Shown here piece by piece: positions 8,537 through 15,218 of a DNA stretch of 64,000 nt. The position numbers and the translations under genes were made by a program. The notes beneath the pieces were generated by a model. It saw nothing but the letters and a program-made list of their open reading frames with translations, was not told where the DNA came from and searched no databases. How positions within the stretch are numbered: the first letter of the stretch is position 1; each line of letters opens with the position of its first letter. The stretch is from Metabacillus arenae (GTDB lineage Bacteria; Bacillota; Bacilli; Bacillales; Bacillaceae): assembly GCF_014773385.1 (NCBI RefSeq), contig NZ_JACXAI010000019.1, positions 57,948 to 121,947 of the forward strand, written 5' to 3'.

Positions 8537-10147
8537 ATGAAAAATCGATTTTATAAGACTGGAATACTCTTTCTTCATACATTACGTAGAGATTGGTTAA
8601 AGCTTCTCATTTGGGCAGTGGCCTTAAGTCTATTTACGGGCGGCTTTGCCAGTGCGATGTATGAAATATATGGAAAAGATCCTGCTGGATTAATGGCTAT
8701 GTATGTAACAATGAATAATCCAGCAATGATTACCATGCTTGGACCGACAGCAGCTACTGCCGAAACGTATACTGTAGGAGCTATGTACGCACATGAAATG
8801 ATCCTCTTTACGGCACTCGTATTTGGCATTGTATCTATTATACATGTAATCAGTCGTACAAGGAAAGAAGAGGATGATGGAACAACAGAGCTTATCCGAT
8901 CCTTTCAAGTTGGACGACTGGCCAGCACGACAGCAATCGTGATCGAAATGTTTCTTTTACATTTAGTTATAATCGCCCTTTCTACAGGTTTGCTACAAGT
9001 TCAAAATGTACCTGGAATGAATTTTTCTAGTAATTTGTTATATTCCACTTCTTTAGGTATGCAAGGTTTTTTATGGGCAATGATTGCACTCATATTTGTC
9101 CAATTAGGAGCTGGAGCTGGAAGTGCAAGAGGACTAAGCTTCTTGACTCTTGGTTTTTTTTACATTGTTCGAATGGCAACAGATATGAACGCACCTGATG
9201 CTTCTTGGTTCAATCCGCTAGGATGGAGCTATTTAGTAAATGTTTACGTTAATGATAACTGGGTTCCAATCGTCATTGCTATTGCTGCCAGTATTGTTTT
9301 CTTAGCATTTTCATATCTTTTGGAACAAGCTCGAGACGTGGGAGCTGGATATTTACCGGAACGGACTGGACGTGCTCATGCAAAAGAACGTCTGTTGAGT
9401 CTTCCTGGTCTAATATTACGCCTTCAAAAAATATATATTATTGGCTGGCTCTTCGCCCTCTTTATATGTGGGGCTATGTATGGGTCAATTTTCGGAGACA
9501 TGGATGATTTTGTAAGTGGTAATGAGATCATGAAGCAAATGTTCCTTCACAATGCAAATTACACCATACAAGAACAATTTATGAGTGTTCTCTTTATCGT
9601 TTTATCTTTATTAACTACAATTTTTATTGTAGGAAGTTTGATGAGAATCGTAAACGAAGAAAAGAAAGGACGCTGGGATCAGCTTTATGCCACTAAATTA
9701 AGTCGCACAAAATTCTATTGGTACCATGTGATCTTGACTTCCATACTTGGAGTGATGGGACAATTTTCTGCAATATTGGGGCTCTATCTAGCCCAACGAA
9801 GTGTGATGGAAACACCGTTAAGTCTGTGGGTAATCACTAAGGCTGGAATTGCATGGGTTCCTGCGATTTTCTTCTTTATCGGTATTTTAGCTATACTAAT
9901 TGGTTGGCTGCCGCGCTTTACGGTAATAATTTGGAGCTATCTATTATTTGCTTTCTTTGTTAGTTATTTTGGGCAAATGATGGACATTCCTGAATTCGTA
10001 ATTAACCTTGATATATTTGGCTATATTCCAAAAGTTCCAATTGAAGAATGGAAATGGGGAACCATATTCCTTATCAAATTATTGGCTCTCTGCATGATAG
10101 TTATTGGTTTCATTGGTTATAAAAAACGAGATTTAGTTAATGAGTAA
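8537..10147 (+). CDS. ABC exporter permease, TnrB3/COG3559 type
   Basis: Membrane subunit of 536 residues with roughly twelve hydrophobic segments arranged as two similar halves; RTRKEEDDGTTELIRS in the first half is matched by EEKKGRWDQLYATKLSR in the second. This duplicated layout is typical of permeases annotated as putative exporters of polyketide antibiotics. ATG 8537 has GGTGAGAGGG directly upstream; the GTG at 8528 is less likely. It forms an operon with the preceding ATPase and ends at a clear terminator. Likely role: self-protection or efflux of a toxic compound sensed by the neighbouring TetR protein (inference). Confidence 0.88.
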   Translation: MKNRFYKTGILFLHTLRRDWLKLLIWAVALSLFTGGFASAMYEIYGKDPAGLMAMYVTMNNPAMITMLGPTAATAETYTVGAMYAHEMILFTALVFGIVSIIHVISRTRKEEDDGTTELIRSFQVGRLASTTAIVIEMFLLHLVIIALSTGLLQVQNVPGMNFSSNLLYSTSLGMQGFLWAMIALIFVQLGAGAGSARGLSFLTLGFFYIVRMATDMNAPDASWFNPLGWSYLVNVYVNDNWVPIVIAIAASIVFLAFSYLLEQARDVGAGYLPERTGRAHAKERLLSLPGLILRLQKIYIIGWLFALFICGAMYGSIFGDMDDFVSGNEIMKQMFLHNANYTIQEQFMSVLFIVLSLLTTIFIVGSLMRIVNEEKKGRWDQLYATKLSRTKFYWYHVILTSILGVMGQFSAILGLYLAQRSVMETPLSLWVITKAGIAWVPAIFFFIGILAILIGWLPRFTVIIWSYLLFAFFVSYFGQMMDIPEFVINLDIFGYIPKVPIEEWKWGTIFLIKLLALCMIVIGFIGYKKRDLVNE

Positions 10148-10199
10148 AAAAACTTATATAGGCGATGAAAAGTGTCTTTCATAGAGGACTATTAACAAG

Positions 10200-10237
10200 A
10201 AGATGATCTCTGAATTGAACAGGGGTCATCTTTTTAT
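10200..10237 (+). terminator. Terminator of the ABC exporter operon
   Basis: AAGATGATC pairs with GGTCATCTT (one G-T pair) and is followed by TTTATTT, about 50 bases after the permease stop. Confidence 0.75.
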
Positions 10238-10304
10238 TTGGCCCTTTTGTAAAAGATTATTGTTTGCTCATTATTAAATCTTAACCTTCAATGGTAGTAC
10301 GTTT

Positions 10305-10499
10305 CTCTTCCCGCTCATTTTGGCGAATTATGGTTTGTCAGCTGCGTTATATATTTGTGGGGCGTTGTTTTTCCTTGGATTTGTAGTCTCGCTCTTCATG
10401 GCCCCGGAAACAAAGAATACGAGCTCAACGGAAGCCAGCTCTTTAAACAAAGGTATTGCTCAGCAGAAGGAAAGCTTCGTAATGAGGAAAAACGGTTAA
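10305..10499 (+). pseudogene. C-terminal relic of an MFS transporter
   Basis: An open stretch without a start translates to LFPLILANYGLSAALYICG then FFLGFVVSLFMAPETKN and ends at TAA 10497. The final helix followed by a PETK motif is characteristic of the last segment of major-facilitator sugar or aromatic-acid permeases. The rest of the gene is missing, so this is a deletion remnant. Confidence 0.65.
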
Positions 10500-10967
10500 A
10501 TAGAAAGAGTGAATCTTTGTGAAACAGCAGAAACAATTGAGTTTCTGGGAAGGGTATGACCCGGTTAGGGGTAGGTGATTAATCGGCGTCATTTTTCTTA
10601 ATTTAATGCAGAGAAATTAGGCTTTTTTATTTCTCAATTAAAGCACACTTCGAATAGGGTTGTATTCTTTCAGCAACTTCTTTGATGTTATATGTATTCA
10701 CATTATCTGATATGAAACTTTATCACTATTCAAATTGGTCAACTCTTTACCTTGCTAAGTACCAATTTAACTTTCAATAATTTCAGCCAAGAAGAATTAT
10801 TGTGCACCTTATATTTTTTGAATATTAAATAAACGAATAAAAAAATTCCCTTTTTTAAAATATACGAATTATTATTATTCATTTTGTTGGAAGCGTTTAA
10901 TTTAACGAAAAGATTCAAAGTAAAATAGCAAATTAATATTTAAAACCAAAAGGGATAGGGGATATTA

Positions 10968-11104
10968 ATGAAAGTATTTGTCGATTGGTTGAATGGAATC
11001 GTTTGGAGTTGAGTTCTGCATTGGTCTATCTTATTTTAGGATTGTTTTACTCGATCTCTACTCGTGGCCAAGGTTTTACCTGAAGAAATGAATAGCGGCG
11101 GTAA
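10968..11104 (+). pseudogene. N-terminal relic of an alanine/sodium symporter (AGCS)
   Basis: ATG 10968 follows a good GGGATAGGGG ribosome site and begins MKVFVDWLNGIVWS, then stops. A one-base frame change continues ALVYLILGLFYSI and S-T-R-G, the start of AlsT-type amino-acid carriers. The remaining gene of some 450 codons is absent. Decay with an intact translation start suggests a recent loss. Confidence 0.6.
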
Positions 11105-11297
11105 TATTGCGTAGATTCATGCATCCCTTAAATTGTATTCTGTTTGGAAGGAAAGGTAGAAGATCAGTAACAGCAGAATGAACTTTCGTCATTAATGGGG
11201 GATATATTTTAAAGTTGTTGTACGTTGTACGTAATATATTACCCTTATTCTCTGTATAAGAGCAGTTTACTCGGCACTAGGCAGCCTCACAAAAGAG
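11105..11297. other. Gap without recognisable genes
   Basis: About 200 bases of AT-rich DNA after the symporter relic; I see no coding frame or strong structure, only a short direct repeat TTGTACG at about 11219-11232. Confidence 0.5.
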
Positions 11298-11330
11298 AAA
11301 CCTTGAAAGGCTTTTAGCCAATCAAGGTTT
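11298..11330 (-). terminator. Bidirectional terminator, copy 1 of a repeated hairpin
   Basis: AAACCTTGA pairs with TCAAGGTTT across a 15-base loop. It lies downstream of the P1 peptidase gene read on the minus strand. A near-identical hairpin with the same flank (TCTATTATAAT) occurs at 13473, after an immunity gene. Confidence 0.65.
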
Positions 11331-11376
11331 TCTATTATAATCATTCATTCTTGTTAGCCCAATAGTTATCTTAGCG

Positions 11377-12345
11377 TTACTTCTGTTGCTTTATATCACA
11401 ATAGGCTGGCAAACCTCCCACACCTTTGGCTGCCAGTATCGCACGAACGACTGCTTCAGTCAGTATATCGGCACAGAGTGTACCAACCACATCAACAGGG
11501 ACTTTGACTTCTCCCGTAGCCAAGGAAAATATCGTATCCCCGTCATTCATCGTGTGTACAGGATAAATGGTACGTGCTAACCCGTTGTGGCTCATTTGAG
11601 CGACTTTATTCACCTGGGACTTTGTTAAGTTCGCGTTGCTTGCTACCACAGCGATGGTCGTATTCGAACCAGCAGGAATTGGAGAAAATTTTTGATCTGT
11701 TAGGAAATGTTCGATTTTCCGGATGGCACCGTTCTCATCACGTACACCTGCCAGCACTTCATTCGTAAGCGGATCGCGTACTTCGCCTACCGCGTTCACC
11801 GCTACGATCGCTCCAATAATCAAGCCATTCTGTAGAATTCGGGAAGCTGTTCCAAGTCCGCTTTTCATCGCCTGATCAAACCCGCATAGTTTACCAACAG
11901 ACGCTCCGCAGCCTGCACCGACATTCCCTTCCTGTACTTTATGCTTGCTCGCTTTACTAACCGCATCGAAGCCCATTTTTGCATCTGGTCGCACAGAAGA
12001 ATCCCCAAGCGACAAATCATACAGCGCAGCGGCGGGTACAATGGGAACAATCCCGAATCCGGTATTTAACCCGATTCGCTTCTCTTCTAAATAATTCATC
12101 ACACCATCAGCAGCTGCAAGACCAAATGCACTTCCTCCAGTTAAGCAAACCGCATGTACACGATCAACTAAGTTTAAAGGATGAAGAAGATCTGTTTCAC
12201 GAGTTCCCGGGGCTGAGCCACGCACATCTACCCCACCTACAGCACCATCCCTAGCAAGCACAACCGTACAGCCAGTCAGCGCAGTTTCGTTCTGGGCATT
12301 TCCTACCTCGATTCCTGGTACATCTACAATTGTTCCAGTTTTCAT
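11377..12345 (-). CDS. P1 family peptidase (DmpA-like Ntn hydrolase)
   Basis: Self-processing aminopeptidase-type protein of 322 residues (family S58 / DmpA-OAT fold). The opening VPGIEVGNAQ, the CLTGGSAFGLAAADGVM segment and the GSNTTIAVVASNA region, where autocleavage would expose the Thr nucleophile after Asn, are family landmarks. Length matches the shorter bacterial members. The ATG has GGAGG 9 bases upstream (on the minus strand, 12350-12354). It is a single gene ended by a hairpin at 11298. The substrate is unknown; relatives include D-aminopeptidases and beta-peptidyl hydrolases. It is noticeably richer in G+C than the decayed DNA around it. Confidence 0.9.
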   Translation of the reverse strand: MKTGTIVDVPGIEVGNAQNETALTGCTVVLARDGAVGGVDVRGSAPGTRETDLLHPLNLVDRVHAVCLTGGSAFGLAAADGVMNYLEEKRIGLNTGFGIVPIVPAAALYDLSLGDSSVRPDAKMGFDAVSKASKHKVQEGNVGAGCGASVGKLCGFDQAMKSGLGTASRILQNGLIIGAIVAVNAVGEVRDPLTNEVLAGVRDENGAIRKIEHFLTDQKFSPIPAGSNTTIAVVASNANLTKSQVNKVAQMSHNGLARTIYPVHTMNDGDTIFSLATGEVKVPVDVVGTLCADILTEAVVRAILAAKGVGGLPAYCDIKQQK

Positions 12346-12484
12346 TTAGAATCCTCCAAAATTTGTGGTTTAAAAAAATTGGTTAATTGTAAAATGAAGT
12401 GCAACACATATAAATAGAGAAACCATAGTGAGACCGTGTATCATTAATGTCGACAAAAACAATTAACACACGGAGGTCATCACT

Positions 12485-12630
12485 ATGGTTCAAACTCATT
12501 CTAGCACAAAGGTTCGCTCCTTTACACATCTAACCGATTCAGAGAGAGGTGAAATCTGGGCCTATTTAAAAGTAGGATAGTCATTGCGTGATATAGCGAA
12601 AAAGTTCGGACTAACAAGTGAAAGTCGCGA
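12485..12630 (+). pseudogene. N-terminal relic of an IS30-family transposase
   Basis: ATG 12485, preceded by CGGAGG, starts MVQTHSSTKVRSFTHL, then SERGEIWAYLKVG, a stop, and SLRDIAKKFG in the same frame. This is the N-terminal helix-turn-helix of IS30-type transposases, with a nonsense codon at position 32 and the catalytic DDE region missing. A segment around 12388-12420 could be part of the old left inverted repeat. Confidence 0.65.
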
Positions 12631-12652
12631 AATGCTTCTCGATGATTGGAAA

Positions 12653-12675
12653 GCCCCCTTTAAAGAGAAGGGGGC
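12653..12675 (-). terminator. Hairpin, relic of an immunity-gene terminator
   Basis: GCCCCCTT pairs with AAGGGGGC around TAAAGAG. Its position relative to the relic of the SMI1 gene end at 12680-12720 mirrors that of the intact terminator at 14702 relative to the functional SMI1 gene. Confidence 0.55.
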
Positions 12676-12679
12676 ATGG

Positions 12680-12806
12680 CTTTATTAGTTTTCACAATCC
12701 CAGTCTTAATCTAAATCAACTATTTACATAAATTCGTAAATCGTTAGTTGATTCGCCGTTGATTTGATTTTTGCTCCACCTTTTGTAGCTGGGGCTGTTC
12801 TTTAAC
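12680..12806 (-). pseudogene. Fused relic: SMI1 immunity tail joined to a pre-toxin segment
   Basis: On the minus strand the part nearest 12680 reads DLD-x-DWDCEN-stop, matching the end of the functional SMI1 protein in this locus (DLDEDEDWDNEY-stop). Immediately upstream, 12735-12806 matches the pre-toxin linker of the full toxin (the stretch at about 15780-15850, TTTTGTAGCTG and TCGTAAATCGTTAGTTGAT being shared). Two ends of toxin/immunity cassettes are thus joined by deletion. It cannot encode anything now. Confidence 0.6.
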
Positions 12807-12831
12807 GTTTTTCCTTTTTTTATAGAGAAAA

Positions 12832-12850
12832 CCACAGCTGTTTGCTGTGG
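12832..12850 (-). terminator. Terminator after the orphan immunity gene
   Basis: CCACAGC pairs with GCTGTGG around five bases; on the minus strand it is followed by TTTTCTCTATAAAAAAAGG. It lies 34 bases beyond the stop of the gene at 12884. Confidence 0.65.
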
Positions 12851-12883
12851 CCAATAAGAATATATAATTTAACATGTATAAGT

Positions 12884-13201
12884 TTACAAAGCTTTAATGT
12901 AAAAAGGACTTTTAAATTGAATTAAAATTTTTTCTTGGTTATCGATGAAGAATTTTAGTTCATTATTATATTTCTTTATTTCTGTAACATTATTTAAACT
13001 AGTATTAAAAATGGTTTCATCGTTATAATTTAAAAATATATCACATTGCAATCTATAAGTGTATAAGTATAAGGATAATTTAAATCCATTATCATTTTCA
13101 ATGGAATATAGCACTTCTCCATCATCTAAATTATCAGTTAAACTTTTAGGTTCACTCAAAAATAATTCCAATAAATCAAATTCATCATATTTTGTAAACA
13201 T
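12884..13201 (-). CDS. Putative orphan immunity protein
   Basis: Intact 105-residue acidic protein beginning MFTKYDEFDLLELF, with a good AGGAG site 6 bases before ATG. Its pattern of alternating hydrophobic strands (LSLYLYTYRLQCDIFLNY) suggests a beta-sandwich. I do not recognise a named family, but its position, straight after the degraded tail of a toxin cassette and in the same direction as two other toxin/immunity pairs, argues that it is the immunity protein of a toxin that has been lost. An intact immunity gene without its toxin is common in polymorphic toxin loci and can protect against siblings that still carry the toxin. Confidence 0.7.
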   Translation of the reverse strand: MFTKYDEFDLLELFLSEPKSLTDNLDDGEVLYSIENDNGFKLSLYLYTYRLQCDIFLNYNDETIFNTSLNNVTEIKKYNNELKFFIDNQEKILIQFKSPFYIKAL

Positions 13202-13217
13202 TTTTTCTCCTATTCAT

Positions 13218-13430
13218 TTATTTTGGGATAACCGTTACAACATTTCCAGACTCATTTATTACAATACGAACATCATTAGTCTCATGATTCTTCAGTTGCC
13301 AATTTATGTTGAGGAGCATAAGGTAAACGTAATTCGTGGTTTCATGGCTGATTTAATGATTGTTAAGCTTATTGTAGCCGCTGTTTTAGCTGCAGCTGCT
13401 CCTGTTATGTATAAAGCAGCAATGGATGTG
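13218..13430 (-). pseudogene. Degraded third toxin cassette
   Basis: Near 13430-13290 the minus strand repeats the pre-toxin linker of the locus, ending in a segment equivalent to YAPQHKLAT in the other copies. It is then joined, out of frame, to a short toxin C-terminus reading ETNDVRIVINESG then NVVTVIPK and a stop at 13218. Almost the whole toxic domain is deleted. The cognate immunity gene follows 17 bases later and is intact. The surviving tail is too short to name the toxin family. Confidence 0.6.
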
Positions 13431-13472
13431 TGAAATGCTTTTGTCTTTCCGGGTGAATTTACTTAGTTATTA

Positions 13473-13507
13473 AAAAACCTTGAAAGCTAATAGCCAATCA
13501 AGGTTTT
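13473..13507 (-). terminator. Terminator after the CdiI-like gene, copy 2 of a repeated hairpin
   Basis: AAAACCTTGA pairs with TCAAGGTTTT; on the minus strand the hairpin is followed by a T-rich run (TTTTTTAAT). It shares about 40 bases with the hairpin at 11298. Confidence 0.75.
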
Positions 13508-13521
13508 CTATTATAATAGTT

Positions 13522-13821
13522 CTATTTTGTTTTCACAGCTTCTTTTATTTGCTCTACTAATTTATTTAGCCACTGTAGAGGGGTTAATTTAATTGCTGGA
13601 AAATAAATTTCGGCATTATTTTGTATAATGTTTTCCTTTTCTTGCTTTGTCAATTCACTATTTAAAAACTCTTCACAATAATTTATTGTAAATAGCAAAC
13701 ATTCTTTACTAGCTTCGTCTATAAACTCATCTAATGCTTGTTTAGGAGAACTGATATCTTGGTGAAATGTTCCTCCTAAAAAATCTTCAAACTGCTCTAA
13801 GAAATCATAACTTTCATCCAT
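13522..13821 (-). CDS. CdiI-type immunity protein for the RNase A-like toxin
   Basis: 99-residue protein starting MDESYDFLEQFEDFLGG then TFHQDI, preceded by AGAGGAAA 5 bases before ATG 13821. This N-terminus matches the contact-dependent growth inhibition immunity family (CdiI-type, often found behind RNase toxins). A longer frame from 13914 overlaps the toxin and is not needed. It lies 16 bases after the stop of the RNase A-like toxin cassette and is expected to bind and block that domain in the cytoplasm. With the toxin cassette possibly silent, the immunity protein may be the selected part. Confidence 0.78.
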   Translation of the reverse strand: MDESYDFLEQFEDFLGGTFHQDISSPKQALDEFIDEASKECLLFTINYCEEFLNSELTKQEKENIIQNNAEIYFPAIKLTPLQWLNKLVEQIKEAVKTK

Positions 13822-13837
13822 GAAATTTCCTCTCTTT

Positions 13838-14716
13838 CTATTTGACTGGATATCCTGTAAGAATAAAACTACCGTTATTATCCTTTTTAAGTACAATTTT
13901 TGCGTTAGTAACATTCTCGACTACTTCTGAGTTCCTTGAAACACTTCTACCAATTATCTCTCCATCACCCTTGTATCTTAATAGTAATGTAGGTCTACTA
14001 TTGGGATCAGAAAGCCATTTTTGTATTTTCTCGATATTCTTTGGATTGATTAGAGCTGTATCAGCAACTTTCTCAGCTGTCATTCTATCTTTAAAAGTAG
14101 AAGAGCCAGTAATTTTTGGATTACTTTTCAATCTTTCTAATAGTTCTTCGTCCGTTTTTCCAACATGTCTTTCTATTAAATGTCCACCTTTTAACTCATG
14201 TGCAGCTAATCCACCACCAGGGACTAGAGAACTTTTATCTCCTTGCTTAATATTATCTATACCCTTAGGAACATCATTACTACTCTTCGATTCCCTAGGT
14301 ACACTCACTTCTTGTTTTTCGGGCTTAATCATATTCAGGAGATGATCTCTCAATCCAACCCCCTCAACCACATTACAAGGCACGCCTCCCACAGTTGCCA
14401 ATTGATGTTGAGGAGCATTGGGCAAGAAATCGGTAAGAGTTAATTGATTGGCTGCTGTTGTGGTTTTTGTTACACCTGTTGTAGCTGCGGTTTTAGCTGC
14501 AACTGCTCCAGTTTTTGTAACAGCCCCAGCTCCTTTTGTTCCAACTACCGATGTCACCACGGTTCCTAATGCATATGTCACCCAGTGTGCTCTAGAATAG
14601 GTGTCTCCATTTACCATATCTCTTTCGTATGAATCAGAAATGGCTGCTACGATTGCTTTTGCTTGTTCAGGCGTGCTTTTTATCGTATTAAAATAACGTA
14701 AATAATCCCTTCTCAA
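13838..14716 (-). CDS. Orphan toxin cassette: pre-toxin linker plus RNase A-like tip
   Basis: Open frame of 292 codons lacking any N-terminal secretion domain. Residues about 8-125 repeat the linker of the full LXG toxin upstream (SDSYERDMVNGDTYSRAHW is identical). From about residue 168 the sequence changes to GGGLAAHELKGGHLIERH then VGKTDEEL, ending FILTGYPVK, the bacterial CdiA RNase A-like domain with its catalytic His. The only start is TTG 14716, inside the terminator hairpin of the preceding operon, with no ribosome site, so it is probably not translated as it stands. It fits a silent cassette able to replace the tip of the expressed toxin by recombination through the shared linker (inference). 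Confidence 0.75.
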   Translation of the reverse strand: MRRDYLRYFNTIKSTPEQAKAIVAAISDSYERDMVNGDTYSRAHWVTYALGTVVTSVVGTKGAGAVTKTGAVAAKTAATTGVTKTTTAANQLTLTDFLPNAPQHQLATVGGVPCNVVEGVGLRDHLLNMIKPEKQEVSVPRESKSSNDVPKGIDNIKQGDKSSLVPGGGLAAHELKGGHLIERHVGKTDEELLERLKSNPKITGSSTFKDRMTAEKVADTALINPKNIEKIQKWLSDPNSRPTLLLRYKGDGEIIGRSVSRNSEVVENVTNAKIVLKKDNNGSFILTGYPVK

Positions 14717-14733
14717 TTAAGAGAAGGGATTAT
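14702..14733 (-). terminator. Terminator of the LXG toxin/immunity operon
   Basis: ATAATCCCTTCTC and GAGAAGGGATTAT form a perfect 13-bp stem with a six-base loop. It lies 8 bases past the SMI1 stop and overlaps the nominal start of the orphan cassette, separating the expressed operon from it. Confidence 0.75.
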
Positions 14734-14740
14734 CGCTTTA

Positions 14741-15205
14741 TCAGTATTCATTATCCCAATCTTCATCTTCATCTAAATCATCTTTTCCTTTTTCAAGTCG
14801 GTGAAAGAAAAACTCAAGAAAGTTATCTGCTTCTTGAAATCCATATCCTCCTTGGTTAGCCCATAATATAACAGGGCATTCACCGTTTTTCATTTTATTA
14901 GTATCAAGACAATATGAAAACTCATCGATGTCTTCTATAACTACTATACCTTCTGTTAAAGCATAATATTTTCTATAGTCTTTCGTTCTTTCAACAACTC
15001 CCGCATCAACAAGATTATACCCTAAAATATTTACACCATATAAACCGCCTTCCCCATATTTTCTTAGAAACCATTTGTAACTTGTAGGAAGGATAACGTC
15101 AAGGTCGATTTCTATTTGTTGAATTTTCTCTTCACATACACCTCCAGATACCATTAACTCTTCTTTATTATTATCAATAAAATCTTCCACGACTGAATAG
15201 TTCAT
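14741..15205 (-). CDS. SMI1/KNR4 (SUKH) family immunity protein
   Basis: 154-residue protein with the SUKH fold signature: EEKIQQIEIDLDVILPTSYK, then FLRKYGEGGLYGVNILG, and a very acidic C-terminus (DDLDEDEDWDNEY). It begins 13 bases after the stop of the LXG toxin, in the same operon, and is the expected cytoplasmic antidote for the LHH nuclease tip. The pairing LXG-LHH toxin with a SUKH protein parallels B. subtilis YobL/YobK. A perfect hairpin terminator follows. A relic of a second copy of its 3' end lies near 12680. Confidence 0.88.
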   Translation of the reverse strand: MNYSVVEDFIDNNKEELMVSGGVCEEKIQQIEIDLDVILPTSYKWFLRKYGEGGLYGVNILGYNLVDAGVVERTKDYRKYYALTEGIVVIEDIDEFSYCLDTNKMKNGECPVILWANQGGYGFQEADNFLEFFFHRLEKGKDDLDEDEDWDNEY

Positions 15206-15218
15206 TTTAAATCACCTT

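Noticed and set aside
13059..13433. 124-codon plus-strand frame
   Set aside because: Antisense to the orphan immunity gene and the degraded toxin cassette; its tail (IVAAVLAAAAP) is the reverse reading side of the linker repeat.
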